DNA of 64,000 nt, from NCBI RefSeq assembly GCF_003201675.2, contig NZ_CP029287.2:62001-126000 (forward strand). The letters are read 5' to 3'. Source of the stretch: Metallosphaera hakonensis JCM 8857 = DSM 7519. GTDB lineage: Archaea > Thermoproteota > Thermoprotei_A > Sulfolobales > Sulfolobaceae. Under the pieces are notes generated by a model. It had not been told where the DNA came from. It was given only the letters and a program-made list of their open reading frames with translations, and did no database searches. Each line of letters starts with the position of its first letter. The stretch's first letter is position 1. Shown one piece after another: positions 1 to 9,548 of the stretch. Position numbers and translations under genes: made by a program.

Positions 1-1
1 T

Positions 2-1066
2 GTAAAATCTAATCTTACAGAATACAGTTTATCTCAATATTCAGACCTATTGTTGTTACTGCAATCTGAGGTCCCTTTAAAATTTCTGTCAGATGTCAGA
101 AAATTTTATAGTAAAATTAAAGAGGGCGCCATGAAACTATATGAAGATAACGCAAGCAACGTTATCATGAACAGGGAACTTAAGGGGAACTTGATTTTAA
201 TGTTTGACCTTAAACCTAAGGTTAAGTCCAGGGAGAGCGAAATCTTATCGTTCATATTTGAAGATCAGGATAGCGGTATGGAAAAGTTGAGGGAATATGT
301 GAAGGGAGCCGGCAGTTGTCTAGATAAACTTGACAAATTAAAGGGCGTAATAGATTTTTACTCTAAGATAATGAAAGAATTCGCTTCGTCTCACGGTGAA
401 CTTCAATTGAGAGATCTATCCTCTGTCCTAAACTCAATATTTTGGAACAAATTAGAAAGCAAGGAAAACATAATAATTCCCCTCGTTTCTGGCCTCGTTC
501 TGAAGAATGCTTTAGAAAACGAGATCGATAAAGACACAATTATTCAAATATACTCTAGATTAACAAATAATCTAGATAAAAGCTTTACTGAGCTGAGGGA
601 TATGTTGGAGAGAAATTTTGTTATTTCAAGCGAAATCTGTCCTTCAAATGAAAAGTTCAAAACCCACGTGATAGAGCCCGTCTCGTTTTCCGTGAGATTC
701 GCCACAGGCTATGACCTGGCGGCACTCAAGGAGCTAGAGGGAAGCCTCCATAAATTTACGGATTCAATAGTCAATCAAATAAGCAGAATTGAGGAGGAAC
801 TTAGAAATAATTATGAGTTACTTATAAAATTATCAAACGTTCATAAGAGAATCGGCGAAGTAAACGATGAGTTCACCGGAGAATTCCAAAATTATCTTAA
901 ATTTGTGTGTGACAGCAAGACCATTGACCTTGCCGAGATCAATTACCTTGAAAAAGCTATAGAGGAAATTGAAAATATCAGAAGGTCCTATGAAAGTGAA
1001 CTAAATCTAATTAAAAATCTTTCATCTAATCTAACTCTCAAACTTAAGAGGCTTCTGGGTGAGTGA
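2..1066 (+). CDS. Coiled-coil protein of unknown function (5' end outside window)
   Basis: The reading frame is open from base 2, so the gene starts before the window and only its C-terminal 354 codons are visible. An internal TTG at 50 is not needed as a start. The visible part is helical and highly charged, with long heptad-like stretches rich in Leu, Glu and Lys towards the C terminus (roughly the last 120 residues), and has no Walker motif or membrane segment. The stop overlaps the next start by 4 bases, so it is translationally coupled to the following coiled-coil gene and to a helicase further on. I do not recognise the family. It could be the C-terminal part of an SMC/Rad50-like or other structural subunit, but the missing N terminus prevents a decision. 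Confidence 0.75.
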   Translation, partial: VKSNLTEYSLSQYSDLLLLLQSEVPLKFLSDVRKFYSKIKEGAMKLYEDNASNVIMNRELKGNLILMFDLKPKVKSRESEILSFIFEDQDSGMEKLREYVKGAGSCLDKLDKLKGVIDFYSKIMKEFASSHGELQLRDLSSVLNSIFWNKLESKENIIIPLVSGLVLKNALENEIDKDTIIQIYSRLTNNLDKSFTELRDMLERNFVISSEICPSNEKFKTHVIEPVSFSVRFATGYDLAALKELEGSLHKFTDSIVNQISRIEEELRNNYELLIKLSNVHKRIGEVNDEFTGEFQNYLKFVCDSKTIDLAEINYLEKAIEEIENIRRSYESELNLIKNLSSNLTLKLKRLLGE

Positions 1067-2139
1067 GCGTGTCTGGGGATTACGCTAGACTAACTTCATT
1101 AAAGGAGTTAATGGATAGGAAGAAAGAGAGTAAGCAATTCTATGAAAATCAGATAAAAATATTGGAAGATCTAATATCTCACGTTCCCGATGAGATCCCC
1201 GTACCTTTCAATAAATTTGCTAATTTAAGTAAAGACGACTTAATAAGGGCTATAAATATTTTGCAGAATGGCGATCTTAATAATCTAAGTTACGTTAAGG
1301 AAATAATCTTAAAACTAAATCAAGCTTCTCAGATAACTAAAATATGTGGTAGTGATTTTTCTGAGATCGGATTAGACGAGCTCACTGACCTAAAGGGTTA
1401 TGAATATCTATTAGATTCAAAGTTTAAATATTGTATAAATGATATATGTAGAAACAGTAAGAGTGTATCAGAAGTTAAGGGAAAGCTTGATAAAATCAAG
1501 GAGAATTACGTCATACTAAAGGAACTCACGGACAAGTTGGATCGTTTGAGTAGTTGTAATCTGAAATTCAATATAGATTTGTGTAATATGGAATGGATAG
1601 GCAAGGTAAGGCAAATTAATCTAGGTATCTTGGATAGGATGTGTAATATCATAGGGGACATCAAGTCTGTTTTAGATTATTCTATAGATTGTGATAAATT
1701 CATGGTAAAATCCCCCTGTTATGTCTTCAAAAATATAATTTCCGAATTACGTAGTTCATTTAATGAAGCTACCAAGGATCTAGACAGGGCCATGGAGTTG
1801 GCTCAAAAGTATGAGGAAAGTAAGGGCAAATTAAAGGAGGAAGCAGATAGATTGAAAAGAACCTTGAGAAGAGTGGGGATTGAAACACGGGAGGAAGTGG
1901 TCGGACTCATCGATTACAAGGAATTTTTAGAGTACGTGAACGTGAACCTCGTTAACAAGAAAGCCGAACTCGGTATCGGCGATGAGGAAATATGCATACT
2001 GGATACGATATCTAAATCAATGGATTTAACAAGTACTGTAGAAGAGGTCACTGAGAAATGTAATGTTCTTGAAGAGATAGCTATTAAAAAAATTTATGAA
2101 CTGTGTAAAAAGAGTATAATTAGGTGTGAAGTTGAATGA
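1063..2139 (+). CDS. Coiled-coil protein of unknown function in helicase operon
   Basis: A 358-residue soluble protein beginning with GTG inside the stop of the preceding gene. It is helical and charged, with a predicted coiled coil near residues 235-270 (a run of Leu/Lys/Glu ending in RLKRTLRRVG). It contains about a dozen cysteines, several in short CN or CK contexts, but no regular zinc-ribbon spacing. No membrane segment, nucleotide-binding loop or nuclease motif is visible. Both junctions are overlaps of 4 bases (GTGA and ATGA type), which implies coupled translation and probably fixed stoichiometry with its neighbours. I do not recognise the family; the best reading is a structural partner of the downstream helicase. 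Confidence 0.8.
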   Translation: MSVSGDYARLTSLKELMDRKKESKQFYENQIKILEDLISHVPDEIPVPFNKFANLSKDDLIRAINILQNGDLNNLSYVKEIILKLNQASQITKICGSDFSEIGLDELTDLKGYEYLLDSKFKYCINDICRNSKSVSEVKGKLDKIKENYVILKELTDKLDRLSSCNLKFNIDLCNMEWIGKVRQINLGILDRMCNIIGDIKSVLDYSIDCDKFMVKSPCYVFKNIISELRSSFNEATKDLDRAMELAQKYEESKGKLKEEADRLKRTLRRVGIETREEVVGLIDYKEFLEYVNVNLVNKKAELGIGDEEICILDTISKSMDLTSTVEEVTEKCNVLEEIAIKKIYELCKKSIIRCEVE

Positions 2140-2528
2140 CTTTCGTGATAACAGGTAGAAAACAGGTTAGACGGGTCAGGGTCAAGAACGATGACAATGA
2201 GATACTTGCAATTTCCGCAGATATAGGAAATTATATAGATGATATTAAGTCCTTCAACGCTAAGGTGAGCGGTAAGAAGGCAATGATAATAACCTCTGAT
2301 TCAGAGGAGGAGTTCAAAAGAATTACAATTTATCTAGCAATTGCCAGTAGGTTGAGCCTTAAGGGTAAGGTCAAGAGGATCGCCGCACTGGAACTCGTTA
2401 AAGTTATGGATAGGGCCGATCTAGATTACTGGTATAACAAGATAACCAACTCCTATATGAAGAGGCGCAGAATATCCGATACCTTCAGAACCATTTCGGC
2501 ATTGAAGAGGCTTCTAAAGCTTGGTTAG
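2136..2528 (+). CDS. Small basic protein of unknown function in helicase operon
   Basis: A 130-residue protein starting with an ATG that overlaps the previous stop. The N terminus is basic (TGRKQVRRVRVK), the middle alternates strand and helix, with a possible small alpha/beta fold around residues 25-90 (AMIITSDSEEEF then a helix), and the C terminus is again Arg/Lys-rich (YMKRRRISD). That composition would fit nucleic-acid binding, but no named domain is recognised. It lies between the coiled-coil genes and the helicase and overlaps the helicase start by 8 bases, so the four genes are one transcription unit. Confidence 0.75.
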   Translation: MTFVITGRKQVRRVRVKNDDNEILAISADIGNYIDDIKSFNAKVSGKKAMIITSDSEEEFKRITIYLAIASRLSLKGKVKRIAALELVKVMDRADLDYWYNKITNSYMKRRRISDTFRTISALKRLLKLG

Positions 2529-4644
2529 CTCCCTCTTAGAGGACATATCAATAGTCAAAGTCCAAGAGGAGATCTCACCTGACAAAGTTGGGAAGAAATT
2601 TTCAGATATTTACCCAGGGATAAGTCTAGGCGGGGTTGAGAACAACGAGCTTTACCTCCATCAACTGGAGGGAATTAATAGCCTGGAGAGCTCCAAAAAC
2701 GTGATATGTATAGCGGGTACTGGTAGCGGTAAAACTGAGATATGGCTCTCTTTCTCGATATATAGAAAAAGAAGAGTTTTGGCAGTGTACCCCACCATAG
2801 CCCTTTCAAATGATCAATTTAATAGGATCAGGAATTTTTATAAAAATGTAGTTGTGGTCAATAGAAACAATAGGAGTATTCCGCCAGACGTTAGGATAGT
2901 CCTCACAAACCCGGCGTACCTAATGACGGTTCTGAAGTCTGGAAAGGGTGACCTCAGGAATTATTTAGATAGTGTACAACTTATAGTTCTCGACGAATTT
3001 TCGTTCTACAACACCTATCAAAAGGAGATGTTACTGGAACTAGTGGACTTGATAACTAAGGAGTACGCCAAAGCACAGATTGTTGTTTTGACCGCAACGT
3101 TGGACAACAGCAGAGAGTTGGAGGAGAGACTAACGAGTATTAACGGCCTGGAGACCGTAACCATTAGCGGCAAACCGTTCAGGAGACCCAACTACACATA
3201 TTTTGTCAGAAGACCTCTCTCCATAGAGGAAATAGCTGACGTAGTCTCAGATTTAATTGGAAGGGGCGAGAGCACATTAGTTTTCACCCTATCTATAAAT
3301 ATAGCTGAAAGGCTTAAGAGAATCCTAAACTCGCCTTACTGCGATACGCATCACTTTAAGAAAGACCATCAAGCGAGGATTGAGGTGGAGAGGAGGTTTA
3401 AGGATGGTAGTTTAAAGTGCGTCATATCCCCTAAGACCCTCCAACAGGGGATAGACATAGGTTCCATAAAGAACATCGTGCATGTGGGACTTCCCGACGA
3501 TCCATCGGATTTCATACAGAGAGAAGGAAGAAAGGGAAGAAGGAACGAAATAGACTTCACTAGATCCGTAATAATCCCCTGGAGTGAAAGGGACCTGATA
3601 TTGATCTCAGATCCCAGTCTTTTGGACAAGTGGTTGTCTGTGGGTAACGTATCGTATTTCAGAATAATGAGGAATAAATATCTAGAACTTTTCAGGAAAA
3701 TCTACAGCTATTATAGAAAAGGGAACAGAGGGTTGGAAGGAGACATAAGGCTTGAGATCGCTAATATGAAATCGAAAATAAGCACTTTCTGGACGAACAT
3801 GCAGTTTTATGATTTCGGTAGAACGAAATATAAATACTATGTAGACAATAATTTGGTGCCATTAACAATATCTAAAAGAGACCTCGTCAAGTATTACCAA
3901 CCAGGTTTGATTGACCTAACATACGACTCCCTGGTAGTGGATCATGACCTGGAGAAAATTCACGGTATCGGGATAAAAAGGGGAAATTTACCCGGCTTTC
4001 TAAACCTAATGATAAAGAAATACTATAGTATAACTAGAGGCAAAAGAGATTTTCATCAAGCTGTAATTAAAGGTGAAGTATTTAGCGAAACCTTAATTGA
4101 CGTGAAACCACCTGAAGGATTCGGAATTCTTAAGATGAGGGCCAAGGACGTATTATGGTTCGTGGAGATTGAATCTGAGGATTTTGAACTAGATAGGTCT
4201 AATGTGAAAAAATCAGTTTATGAAGTTATATCATTGCGCAAGACCACTGGAGTCAAAGTCTCGGATTCCTATAAGTTTCCCACGTACGGGTATTCAATTA
4301 ATTCTTCGTCGGAGGACGCTCTAATGAACCGTCTAGGCGCTGCGGCCTTCATTGCCCTTTTAAGGATTATGAAGAAAGCCAACATAAACGAATTAGAGTA
4401 CGCGGCGGACATGGGAAGAATAGTTATCTGGGAAGAGATGCCCTCTGGGTTATTGGAAAGCCTGGATTACGACAAATTGGAAGAGGAAATTGATCGAGTG
4501 AATGATGACGTGTTGAGAATTATAATAAGCAAAATAGACCCATTAGCATTTAACGTATCTTTAGAGGAGAACAACCTCAACGTAGCGTTAAAGATCACGT
4601 TAAATATGATAAGAACGTTAAAGCAAAAAACGTTGAGCTACTGA
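2521..4644 (+). CDS. Superfamily 2 DEAD/DEAH-type helicase with long C-terminal region
   Basis: A 707-residue SF2 ATPase using a TTG start inside the preceding gene. RecA domain 1 carries motif I AGTGSGKT at 65-72, motif II as LDEF at about 157-160 (an Asp-Glu-Phe variant of DEAD/DEAH), and motif III TAT at 191-193. RecA domain 2 carries LQQGIDIG near 307-314 (motif V) and QREGRKGR at 333-340 (motif VI). About 350 residues follow, ending with a segment (ALMNRLGAAAFIALL, then an IVIWEEMPSGLLESL stretch) that recalls the C-terminal DUF1998-like part of MrfA and DrmA-type helicases; the Cys cluster of true DUF1998 is absent. It should couple ATP hydrolysis to DNA or RNA remodelling. The coupled coiled-coil genes suggest a dedicated complex, possibly in repair or defence; the function is inferred only. 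Confidence 0.85.
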   Translation: MVSSLLEDISIVKVQEEISPDKVGKKFSDIYPGISLGGVENNELYLHQLEGINSLESSKNVICIAGTGSGKTEIWLSFSIYRKRRVLAVYPTIALSNDQFNRIRNFYKNVVVVNRNNRSIPPDVRIVLTNPAYLMTVLKSGKGDLRNYLDSVQLIVLDEFSFYNTYQKEMLLELVDLITKEYAKAQIVVLTATLDNSRELEERLTSINGLETVTISGKPFRRPNYTYFVRRPLSIEEIADVVSDLIGRGESTLVFTLSINIAERLKRILNSPYCDTHHFKKDHQARIEVERRFKDGSLKCVISPKTLQQGIDIGSIKNIVHVGLPDDPSDFIQREGRKGRRNEIDFTRSVIIPWSERDLILISDPSLLDKWLSVGNVSYFRIMRNKYLELFRKIYSYYRKGNRGLEGDIRLEIANMKSKISTFWTNMQFYDFGRTKYKYYVDNNLVPLTISKRDLVKYYQPGLIDLTYDSLVVDHDLEKIHGIGIKRGNLPGFLNLMIKKYYSITRGKRDFHQAVIKGEVFSETLIDVKPPEGFGILKMRAKDVLWFVEIESEDFELDRSNVKKSVYEVISLRKTTGVKVSDSYKFPTYGYSINSSSEDALMNRLGAAAFIALLRIMKKANINELEYAADMGRIVIWEEMPSGLLESLDYDKLEEEIDRVNDDVLRIIISKIDPLAFNVSLEENNLNVALKITLNMIRTLKQKTLSY

Positions 4645-4666
4645 CAGTATTTACAAAAGGATGAAA

Positions 4667-4700
4667 GCCTCGCCTAGGGGCGGGGATGGAAATTTAAATA
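4667..4700 (+). promoter_or_regulatory. Left-end hairpin of IS200/IS605-like element and TATA box of tnpB
   Basis: A short GC-rich imperfect palindrome (CCTCGCC-tag-GGGCGGGG, about 4668-4685) lies just before AATTTAAATA at 4691-4700. The A/T box is centred about 28 bases before the tnpB ATG at 4723, the usual distance for a leaderless archaeal transcript. GC-rich hairpins at the subterminal ends are typical of IS200/IS605 elements. Confidence 0.55.
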
Positions 4701-4722
4701 CGTCTTTTCATAGTTTTCTCTG

Positions 4723-5826
4723 ATGGCTAGGAGGGGTGAAGCGATCAGAGCTACCGTTTCTATGAAGATCGCCCTATCCGATTCCCTCCTAACCCTCGTA
4801 AATAACCATGTTAAAGCACTGCATTTCACCCTATTCTGGTTGAAAGAGAATGTTCCAAATCCCAATGAAAAGGGAGTATTGGGAAGAATACACGAGGAAT
4901 TATACACGAGGTTAAGGGAGGAATATAATCTACCACCAAGAATTGCTGAGGACTGTTATAGGGATGCCCTCGCGACGTACAAGGGTTGGTACAATAATCC
5001 CAAGAGGGGCCGTTTCCCTAGGGTATACAAGCCAACAGTTTGGCTAACTCCTAAAGCAAGTTATAATGTGGACTTAGATAACATGACTGTTAGGATTGCT
5101 GGGGTTGGCGAACTACCAATTCTAGGTTATCCTAGAAACTTGAAGGACTACATGAGCTGGAAGATGAAGGAGGCTAGGTTATTGATCAAGGATGGGAAGG
5201 CTTTCCTCAAGGTCGTTTTTGAGAGACCGTTGGAAAAAGTCGAAGCTAAGTCCGGCGTCGCTGTTGATATTAACATGAGTGAGGTCGTAGTAGGGAAGGA
5301 CGATAAACACTACGTCAGGATCCCGACCCGCATTGAGGAAGTCCACCACTGGAAGTCTTTAGCTGAAAATCTTCAGATGAAATACTCAAGAAGGTGGAGA
5401 GAGAATAGGAGGATCCTGCACAGGATCCACTCCCTCCATCAAAAGGCTAGGCGTATTATGGAGGACTTCGCCAGAAAGGTCGGGAAGTGGGTAGTTGAAG
5501 AGGCTGAGAGGATGGGTGCAAACGTCATCAAGCTCGAGGGTCTCAAGAACCTCATCAAGAACGTGGGCAAACTCCCTAAGGAGTATCGTGACAAACTCTA
5601 CTTGATGCAGTATCGTAGGGTTCAGTATTGGATTGAGTGGCAAGCTAAGAAACACGGTATTCTAGTTGAGTTTGTTAATCCAAAGTACTCTTCCGTTTCC
5701 TGCCCTAGATGTGGTAAAAGGATGAAGGAGGTCTCTCATAGGTATTTTTCTTGTCCTTCATGCGGTTATGAGAACGATCGTGACGTGACAGTGTCCGGAA
5801 TGCAAATATTTCGGCGAAAATATTAA
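4723..5826 (+). pseudogene. tnpB: TnpB (IS200/IS605 OrfB-type RNA-guided nuclease), C terminus replaced by a MITE
   Basis: The 367-codon frame encodes a TnpB homologue: basic N-terminal domain, RuvC-I Asp in [10 protein letters not shown] (about residue 183), RuvC-II Glu in [10 protein letters not shown] (about 271), a zinc finger with CPRCG and CPSCG, and RuvC-III Asp in NDRDV (about 353). The last 13 residues do not belong to the family. At base 5786, directly after the DRDV codons, a 214-bp element has entered, and the true C terminus ([14 protein letters not shown], then [12 protein letters not shown]) continues in frame from 6002. Excising 216 bases restores the frame exactly. All three catalytic acids survive, so a chimeric product could still be made. 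No tnpA is adjacent. The start is supported by a TATA box 28 bases upstream. Confidence 0.85.
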
Positions 5827-5999
5827 AATGGAAACAGGGATTATTCTAGGTATAAGGTTGTATCTGGACAACCTGTAAACAGTCTATCGTTAGACTCCGT
5901 TCCCCGAGATAGATGATTCGAACTATGGGTAAAAAAATGATAAAAACACGAATATTCTCCACAATATAAATTGAATTTTTTACATTCCGGACATTCTCA
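5786..5999. mobile_element. 214-bp MITE inserted in tnpB, with 2-bp CG target duplication
   Basis: The ends are TGACAGTGTCCGGAATG (5786-5802) and the near-complement CATTCCGGACATTCTCA (5983-5999), 15 of 17 positions matching. CG is present on both sides (5784-5785 and 6000-6001). Removing the element with one CG joins the DRDV codons to IAVMNL and restores tnpB. There is no coding capacity; inside are two short hairpins (around 5857-5874 and 5879-5894) and an A/T-rich half. The mobilising transposase is not identifiable here. Confidence 0.8.
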
Positions 6000-6001
6000 C
6001 G

Positions 6002-6106
<105 letters not shown>

Positions 6107-6446
6107 CGGTAGACCCCAAAATCTATTTTCAGAAATAATTTATATTCAGATGTTATATCATCTTTATAATTAAAGTATATAATCTCATTATAGTCAGTAA
6201 AAACTTAAAGTAAAATCTTCATCACACGATCAGAAGTGTGTACATTGCTCAAGAGACTGAATTATGATTCTAGAGATTATTCTCATTTTTTCTTATAAAT
6301 TTTATGAAAAAAGGAAAAGAATACATTCAACTCATGAAAATCTTAGATAAAATCAACCTTTTCCTTCGTATTTAATCATAGATAGGATCATTCAGAATTA
6401 TTAATCTACTATTATTATATTTAGTTAAATGATTTTGGGTCTACCG
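6107..6446. mobile_element. 340-bp MITE with the same ends as the adjacent IS
   Basis: It begins CGGTAGACCCCAAAATC and ends GATTTTGGGTCTACCG, the same terminal repeats as the complete element starting at 6451. TTTA flanks it on both sides (6103-6106 and 6447-6450). The interior is A/T-rich and has no reading frame of note. It is a non-autonomous derivative or relative of the IS4/ISH3-like element, presumably moved by that transposase. Confidence 0.8.
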
Positions 6447-6450
6447 TTTA

Positions 6451-7677
6451 CGGTAGACCCCAAAATCACCTCCGTAAAAATAAATCTATCTTGTTATTAA
6501 GTGTTTTCTCAAGAGTAAATATAAAATCCTTGAGATCCGATAGATCGTCTAGAAAGCAGAGGATGAGCAGCAACCTGAACTCCTCCCTTCTCATGACGTC
6601 CTTGAACACGGTGTAAAGCGAGTAGAAGACCATGGCCAGCACGAAGATCAACTCGCGGAAGACGAACTTGGTGGAGCTCGTGAAGGGAAGGAAGGCCTTG
6701 ATGTTCCTGTAAGACGTCTCAATGGGACCCCTAACCTTGTTGTACAGCTTCAGCACTTCCCTCTTGGTTAGGTTGAGGTTGGTCGCCCTCGCGAAGTACA
6801 CCACGGTCTTCCTCTTCTTCTTAACGATTTCCTTACCATACACCAGAAGTCTGAAGTTGACCTGCTCTTCCTTCTTACGTCTCTTGCTATTGGTCGCGTA
6901 CTCCCCGTCGAACTCCTCGTATATCTTCACGTCCCCCACGGGGACTCCTATCACGTACTTGAACTGCGATATGAACCTGAGGACTTCCACGGTGTAGAAG
7001 CCCGCGTCCAGGGTTACGAGCCTCACCTTGAAGCCCATTCCCGCAATTTGCTCCACGAGGAACTTCACGATCTCGTCCTTGGTCATCCCGTTAACTTGGG
7101 GAACGAAGGCCAGGAGGAGCACCATTCCCTGATACTTCGTGGTCGCGGTGGCGTAGTTCCACGAGCTCCCCTTGGCCGAACTACCCAACCCGTTCACCGG
7201 CTTACCGTACCACGTCTTCGTGGTCCAATCTATGGAAACGTCGACCTCCTTCACTCCCTTGAGCATCTCCATGGAAATCCTCCTCATGGACTCCAGGAGC
7301 TTCTCCACAACCTCGTTTCCCTGCTCCTCCACGTAGTTCCTCACGGTCTGAGGTGACACGTTGTACCCGTTGGACCTGCCCTCCACGGAGTCCTTCCATA
7401 AGCACGCGGAGACCAGGACTCTCGCTACCTCCTCCGCCCTTCTCCCCTTGAAGGTTAACATGGAAAGTAATTTATATCCTATTTGTTGTAGATTATTTTG
7501 GTGAGGAAGACCCGGTGTTACCACCTTAGGTTCACCACGTGATAATACCGGGTTCCTCGCCTTAAACCTTTCTTCAATTTGTTGCGCTCTTGACAAAGCA
7601 ATAAATTCTATTACTTTTTACGAATCTGATACTACCCAACCAGAATTATTTTTCGTAAAATGATTTTGGGTCTACCG
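6451..7677 (-). mobile_element. Complete IS4/ISH3-like insertion sequence, copy 1 (1227 bp)
   Basis: The terminal inverted repeats are CGGTAGACCC(C)AAAATC and GATTTTGGGTCTACCG. TTTA lies on each side (6447-6450 and 7678-7681). The pre-insertion site reads CTCGCCC-TTTA-GGGCGGGG, a hairpin whose loop is exactly the duplicated TTTA. The single transposase gene fills the element on the minus strand. A second copy lies at 35208-36421. Confidence 0.9.
6466..7596 (-). CDS. DDE transposase, IS4/ISH3-like, copy 1
   Basis: This 376-residue transposase cuts and joins DNA at the IS ends. The catalytic triad can be read as Asp in VDVSIDWT, Asp in LVTLDAGFY, and Glu in RGPIETSYRNIK, the last matching the Y/R-E-K signature of IS4-type enzymes. 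The C-terminal part is hydrophobic and aromatic, as usual in the ISH3/IS4 groups. Against the 372-residue copy at 35222-36340 it has four extra single codons (two Ala, one Leu, one Ser) and very few substitutions. The frame is intact, so the copy may be active. Confidence 0.9.
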   Translation of the reverse strand: MSRAQQIEERFKARNPVLSRGEPKVVTPGLPHQNNLQQIGYKLLSMLTFKGRRAEEVARVLVSACLWKDSVEGRSNGYNVSPQTVRNYVEEQGNEVVEKLLESMRRISMEMLKGVKEVDVSIDWTTKTWYGKPVNGLGSSAKGSSWNYATATTKYQGMVLLLAFVPQVNGMTKDEIVKFLVEQIAGMGFKVRLVTLDAGFYTVEVLRFISQFKYVIGVPVGDVKIYEEFDGEYATNSKRRKKEEQVNFRLLVYGKEIVKKKRKTVVYFARATNLNLTKREVLKLYNKVRGPIETSYRNIKAFLPFTSSTKFVFRELIFVLAMVFYSLYTVFKDVMRREEFRLLLILCFLDDLSDLKDFIFTLEKTLNNKIDLFLRR

Positions 7678-7716
7678 TTTAGGGCGGGGAGGAAGTCAGT
7701 AGGACTTATGGGATAA
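7678..7716 (+). pseudogene. tnpB: Last codons of the disrupted tnpB
   Basis: After the IS the tnpB frame resumes as FRAGRKSVGLMG and a TAA at 7714-7716. Together with 6088-6106 this gives GEPSPFRAGRKSVG, the conserved tail of this TnpB group. The DNA is the right half of the GC hairpin (GGGCGGGGAGG) and probably lies near the original right end of the element. Confidence 0.6.
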
Positions 7717-7830
7717 GAGTACATGCCGACACTTCATTCTATTAGATCCATCATATCTGTGAACTGCAGTCCACAATCATTTCTCGTTTCATCCCAGATA
7801 TTTAGATCGTTAACTTTTTGATACTAAAGG

Positions 7831-7840
7831 AATTTAAACT
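7831..7840 (+). promoter_or_regulatory. TATA box of DHA2 exporter gene
   Basis: AATTTAAACT is centred about 26 bases before the ATG at 7861. This spacing predicts a leaderless transcript starting at or next to the start codon. Confidence 0.6.
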
Positions 7841-7860
7841 TCAATGACGTAGTTAAATCC

Positions 7861-9297
7861 ATGAACAGATCGATTATTCTCTTTGTCCTTGTTCTAGGAA
7901 CGCTAATGGCAGCCGTGGATTCCACTGTGGTCATCTTAGCCCTCCCAACAATTACAAGTGACTTGAGGACGAATCTAGATCTGGCCATCTGGACAATCCT
8001 GATTTACCTCTTGGTGGTCGCGGTGCTAACTACTCAACTTGGAAGAATAGGTGACCTCCTAGGTAGGTCAAGGATGTACAACCTGGGTTTCACAGTCTTC
8101 ACCGTGGGATCTGCACTCTGCGGACTTTCTCCTAGCGCGGAGGCATTGGTGGCTTTTAGGGCAGTTCAGGCCTTCGGAGCGTCCATGTTGCAGGCCAACT
8201 CCGGGGCGATCATAGCTGACACTTTCCCCGTAAATCAGAGGGGTAGGGCATACGGTTACACTTCCATTGGTTGGAACGTGGGTGCAACCTTGGGGATAGT
8301 AGTTGGAGGGATCCTGACTACCCTGGTGGGGTGGAGATACATCTTCTACATTAATGTGCCAATAGGGGTAGTTGCAGTAATTCTCGGGCTTAGATACGTG
8401 AAAGACGTTGGAGAGAGGAGGAAACAGAAGTTAGATGTCCCAGGGATGATACTCCTTCTTGCCGGTCTTTCCCTGATAACTTACGGTGCTGCCGACATCG
8501 CTGGTAGGGGAATAAACCCTGTTAATGGTACCATGATAGGAATCGGCGCGCTCACCGTTGCGGGTATGTTAGCTTACGAGAGGCGAGCCGAAAATCCCAT
8601 AATAGACCTGAAGGCCTTTCAGAACAGGGTACTCTCGTTCTCTATCCTAGCCTCTTTCTTCCAGAGTATGGGTTACCTATCGGTGGTGTTCATTGTGATC
8701 ATGTACCTGCAGGGGATAAGAGGATTGTCGCCGCTCAATGCATCCCTACTCCTGATCCCTGGATACGTGATCGCAAGTTCTCTAGGTCCCTTCGCCGGGA
8801 GACTCTCAGACAGGATCGGAGCGAGGATTCCTGCTACCCTGGGAATAGCCATGATGATGGGCGCCATCCTAGTCTACCTTACGTTAACTGTTAACATATC
8901 CCTTTACGTGGTAATCATTGCTAGCGTAATCGGTGGATTGGGATCAGCATTGTTTTACCCGGCCAATAACAGCGCGGTCATGGCCAATGCCAGGAAAGGG
9001 TTTTACGGTGGAGCTAACGGTCTTCTCAGGACATTGGCGAATTTGGGAACGCTTTCCAGTTACGTTTTAACCATTACCGTGGCATCCCTTTCAATACCCA
9101 GGAGCGTGGCCTTTGAGGTTTTCCTTGGGACTACGGATCTAATCGGAGGTGTGGCCCAATCTTTCCTGGTTGGGATCAAGTCAGCCTTGTTGGTAGCTCT
9201 ATTCATCTTGGCTGTGGCCATGGTCCTCTCTGCCTCAAGGGGGAAAGAGTCGAGGACAGAGGTTAAGGAGAGGACCGAAACCAGAACTAGTGCCTAA
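7861..9297 (+). CDS. MFS multidrug exporter, DHA2 (14-TM) family
   Basis: A 478-residue membrane protein of the major facilitator superfamily, predicted to export drugs or other toxic compounds against the proton gradient. The N terminus [20 protein letters not shown] with D-STVV in TM1, the R-I/G-D-LGR loop after TM2, and the total length fit the 14-helix DHA2 (QacA/EmrB) group. A charged hydrophilic tail follows residue 460. It is a paralogue of the exporter at 59449-60855; both share the C-terminal AFE(V/I)FLGTT motif. It stands alone, and its leaderless promoter is clear. Confidence 0.9.
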   Translation: MNRSIILFVLVLGTLMAAVDSTVVILALPTITSDLRTNLDLAIWTILIYLLVVAVLTTQLGRIGDLLGRSRMYNLGFTVFTVGSALCGLSPSAEALVAFRAVQAFGASMLQANSGAIIADTFPVNQRGRAYGYTSIGWNVGATLGIVVGGILTTLVGWRYIFYINVPIGVVAVILGLRYVKDVGERRKQKLDVPGMILLLAGLSLITYGAADIAGRGINPVNGTMIGIGALTVAGMLAYERRAENPIIDLKAFQNRVLSFSILASFFQSMGYLSVVFIVIMYLQGIRGLSPLNASLLLIPGYVIASSLGPFAGRLSDRIGARIPATLGIAMMMGAILVYLTLTVNISLYVVIIASVIGGLGSALFYPANNSAVMANARKGFYGGANGLLRTLANLGTLSSYVLTITVASLSIPRSVAFEVFLGTTDLIGGVAQSFLVGIKSALLVALFILAVAMVLSASRGKESRTEVKERTETRTSA

Positions 9298-9548
9298 TAT
9301 GAGATTACTTTATGTCTTTATATTCGTGCATTTTCGCGAAGAGGGCCTGAAGTAGTTCTCTGGCTCTTTCCTAGTCTTTAATGGGAATGATATCTCTAAG
9401 ATTATAGGGGGACCTCTCTTTCATTGGCAAAAACTCCCTTCAAATTCTGACTAATTGTAGGTTTTAGACTCTTAAATTAGCAATCGTCGGTAGGAAAGTG
9501 AACCTTTCGGTCAGAACCAATTTAATGTCACACCGTAATATATAATCC

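Noticed and set aside
4723-5826. Intact, functional TnpB locus
   Set aside because: The frame looks complete, but its C terminus is MITE-derived and the genuine tail is displaced downstream.
5850-5900. Two short hairpins after the tnpB stop, first read as a guide-RNA scaffold
   Set aside because: They lie inside the 214-bp MITE (5786-5999), not in the original element end. The true tnpB 3' end resumes at 6002.
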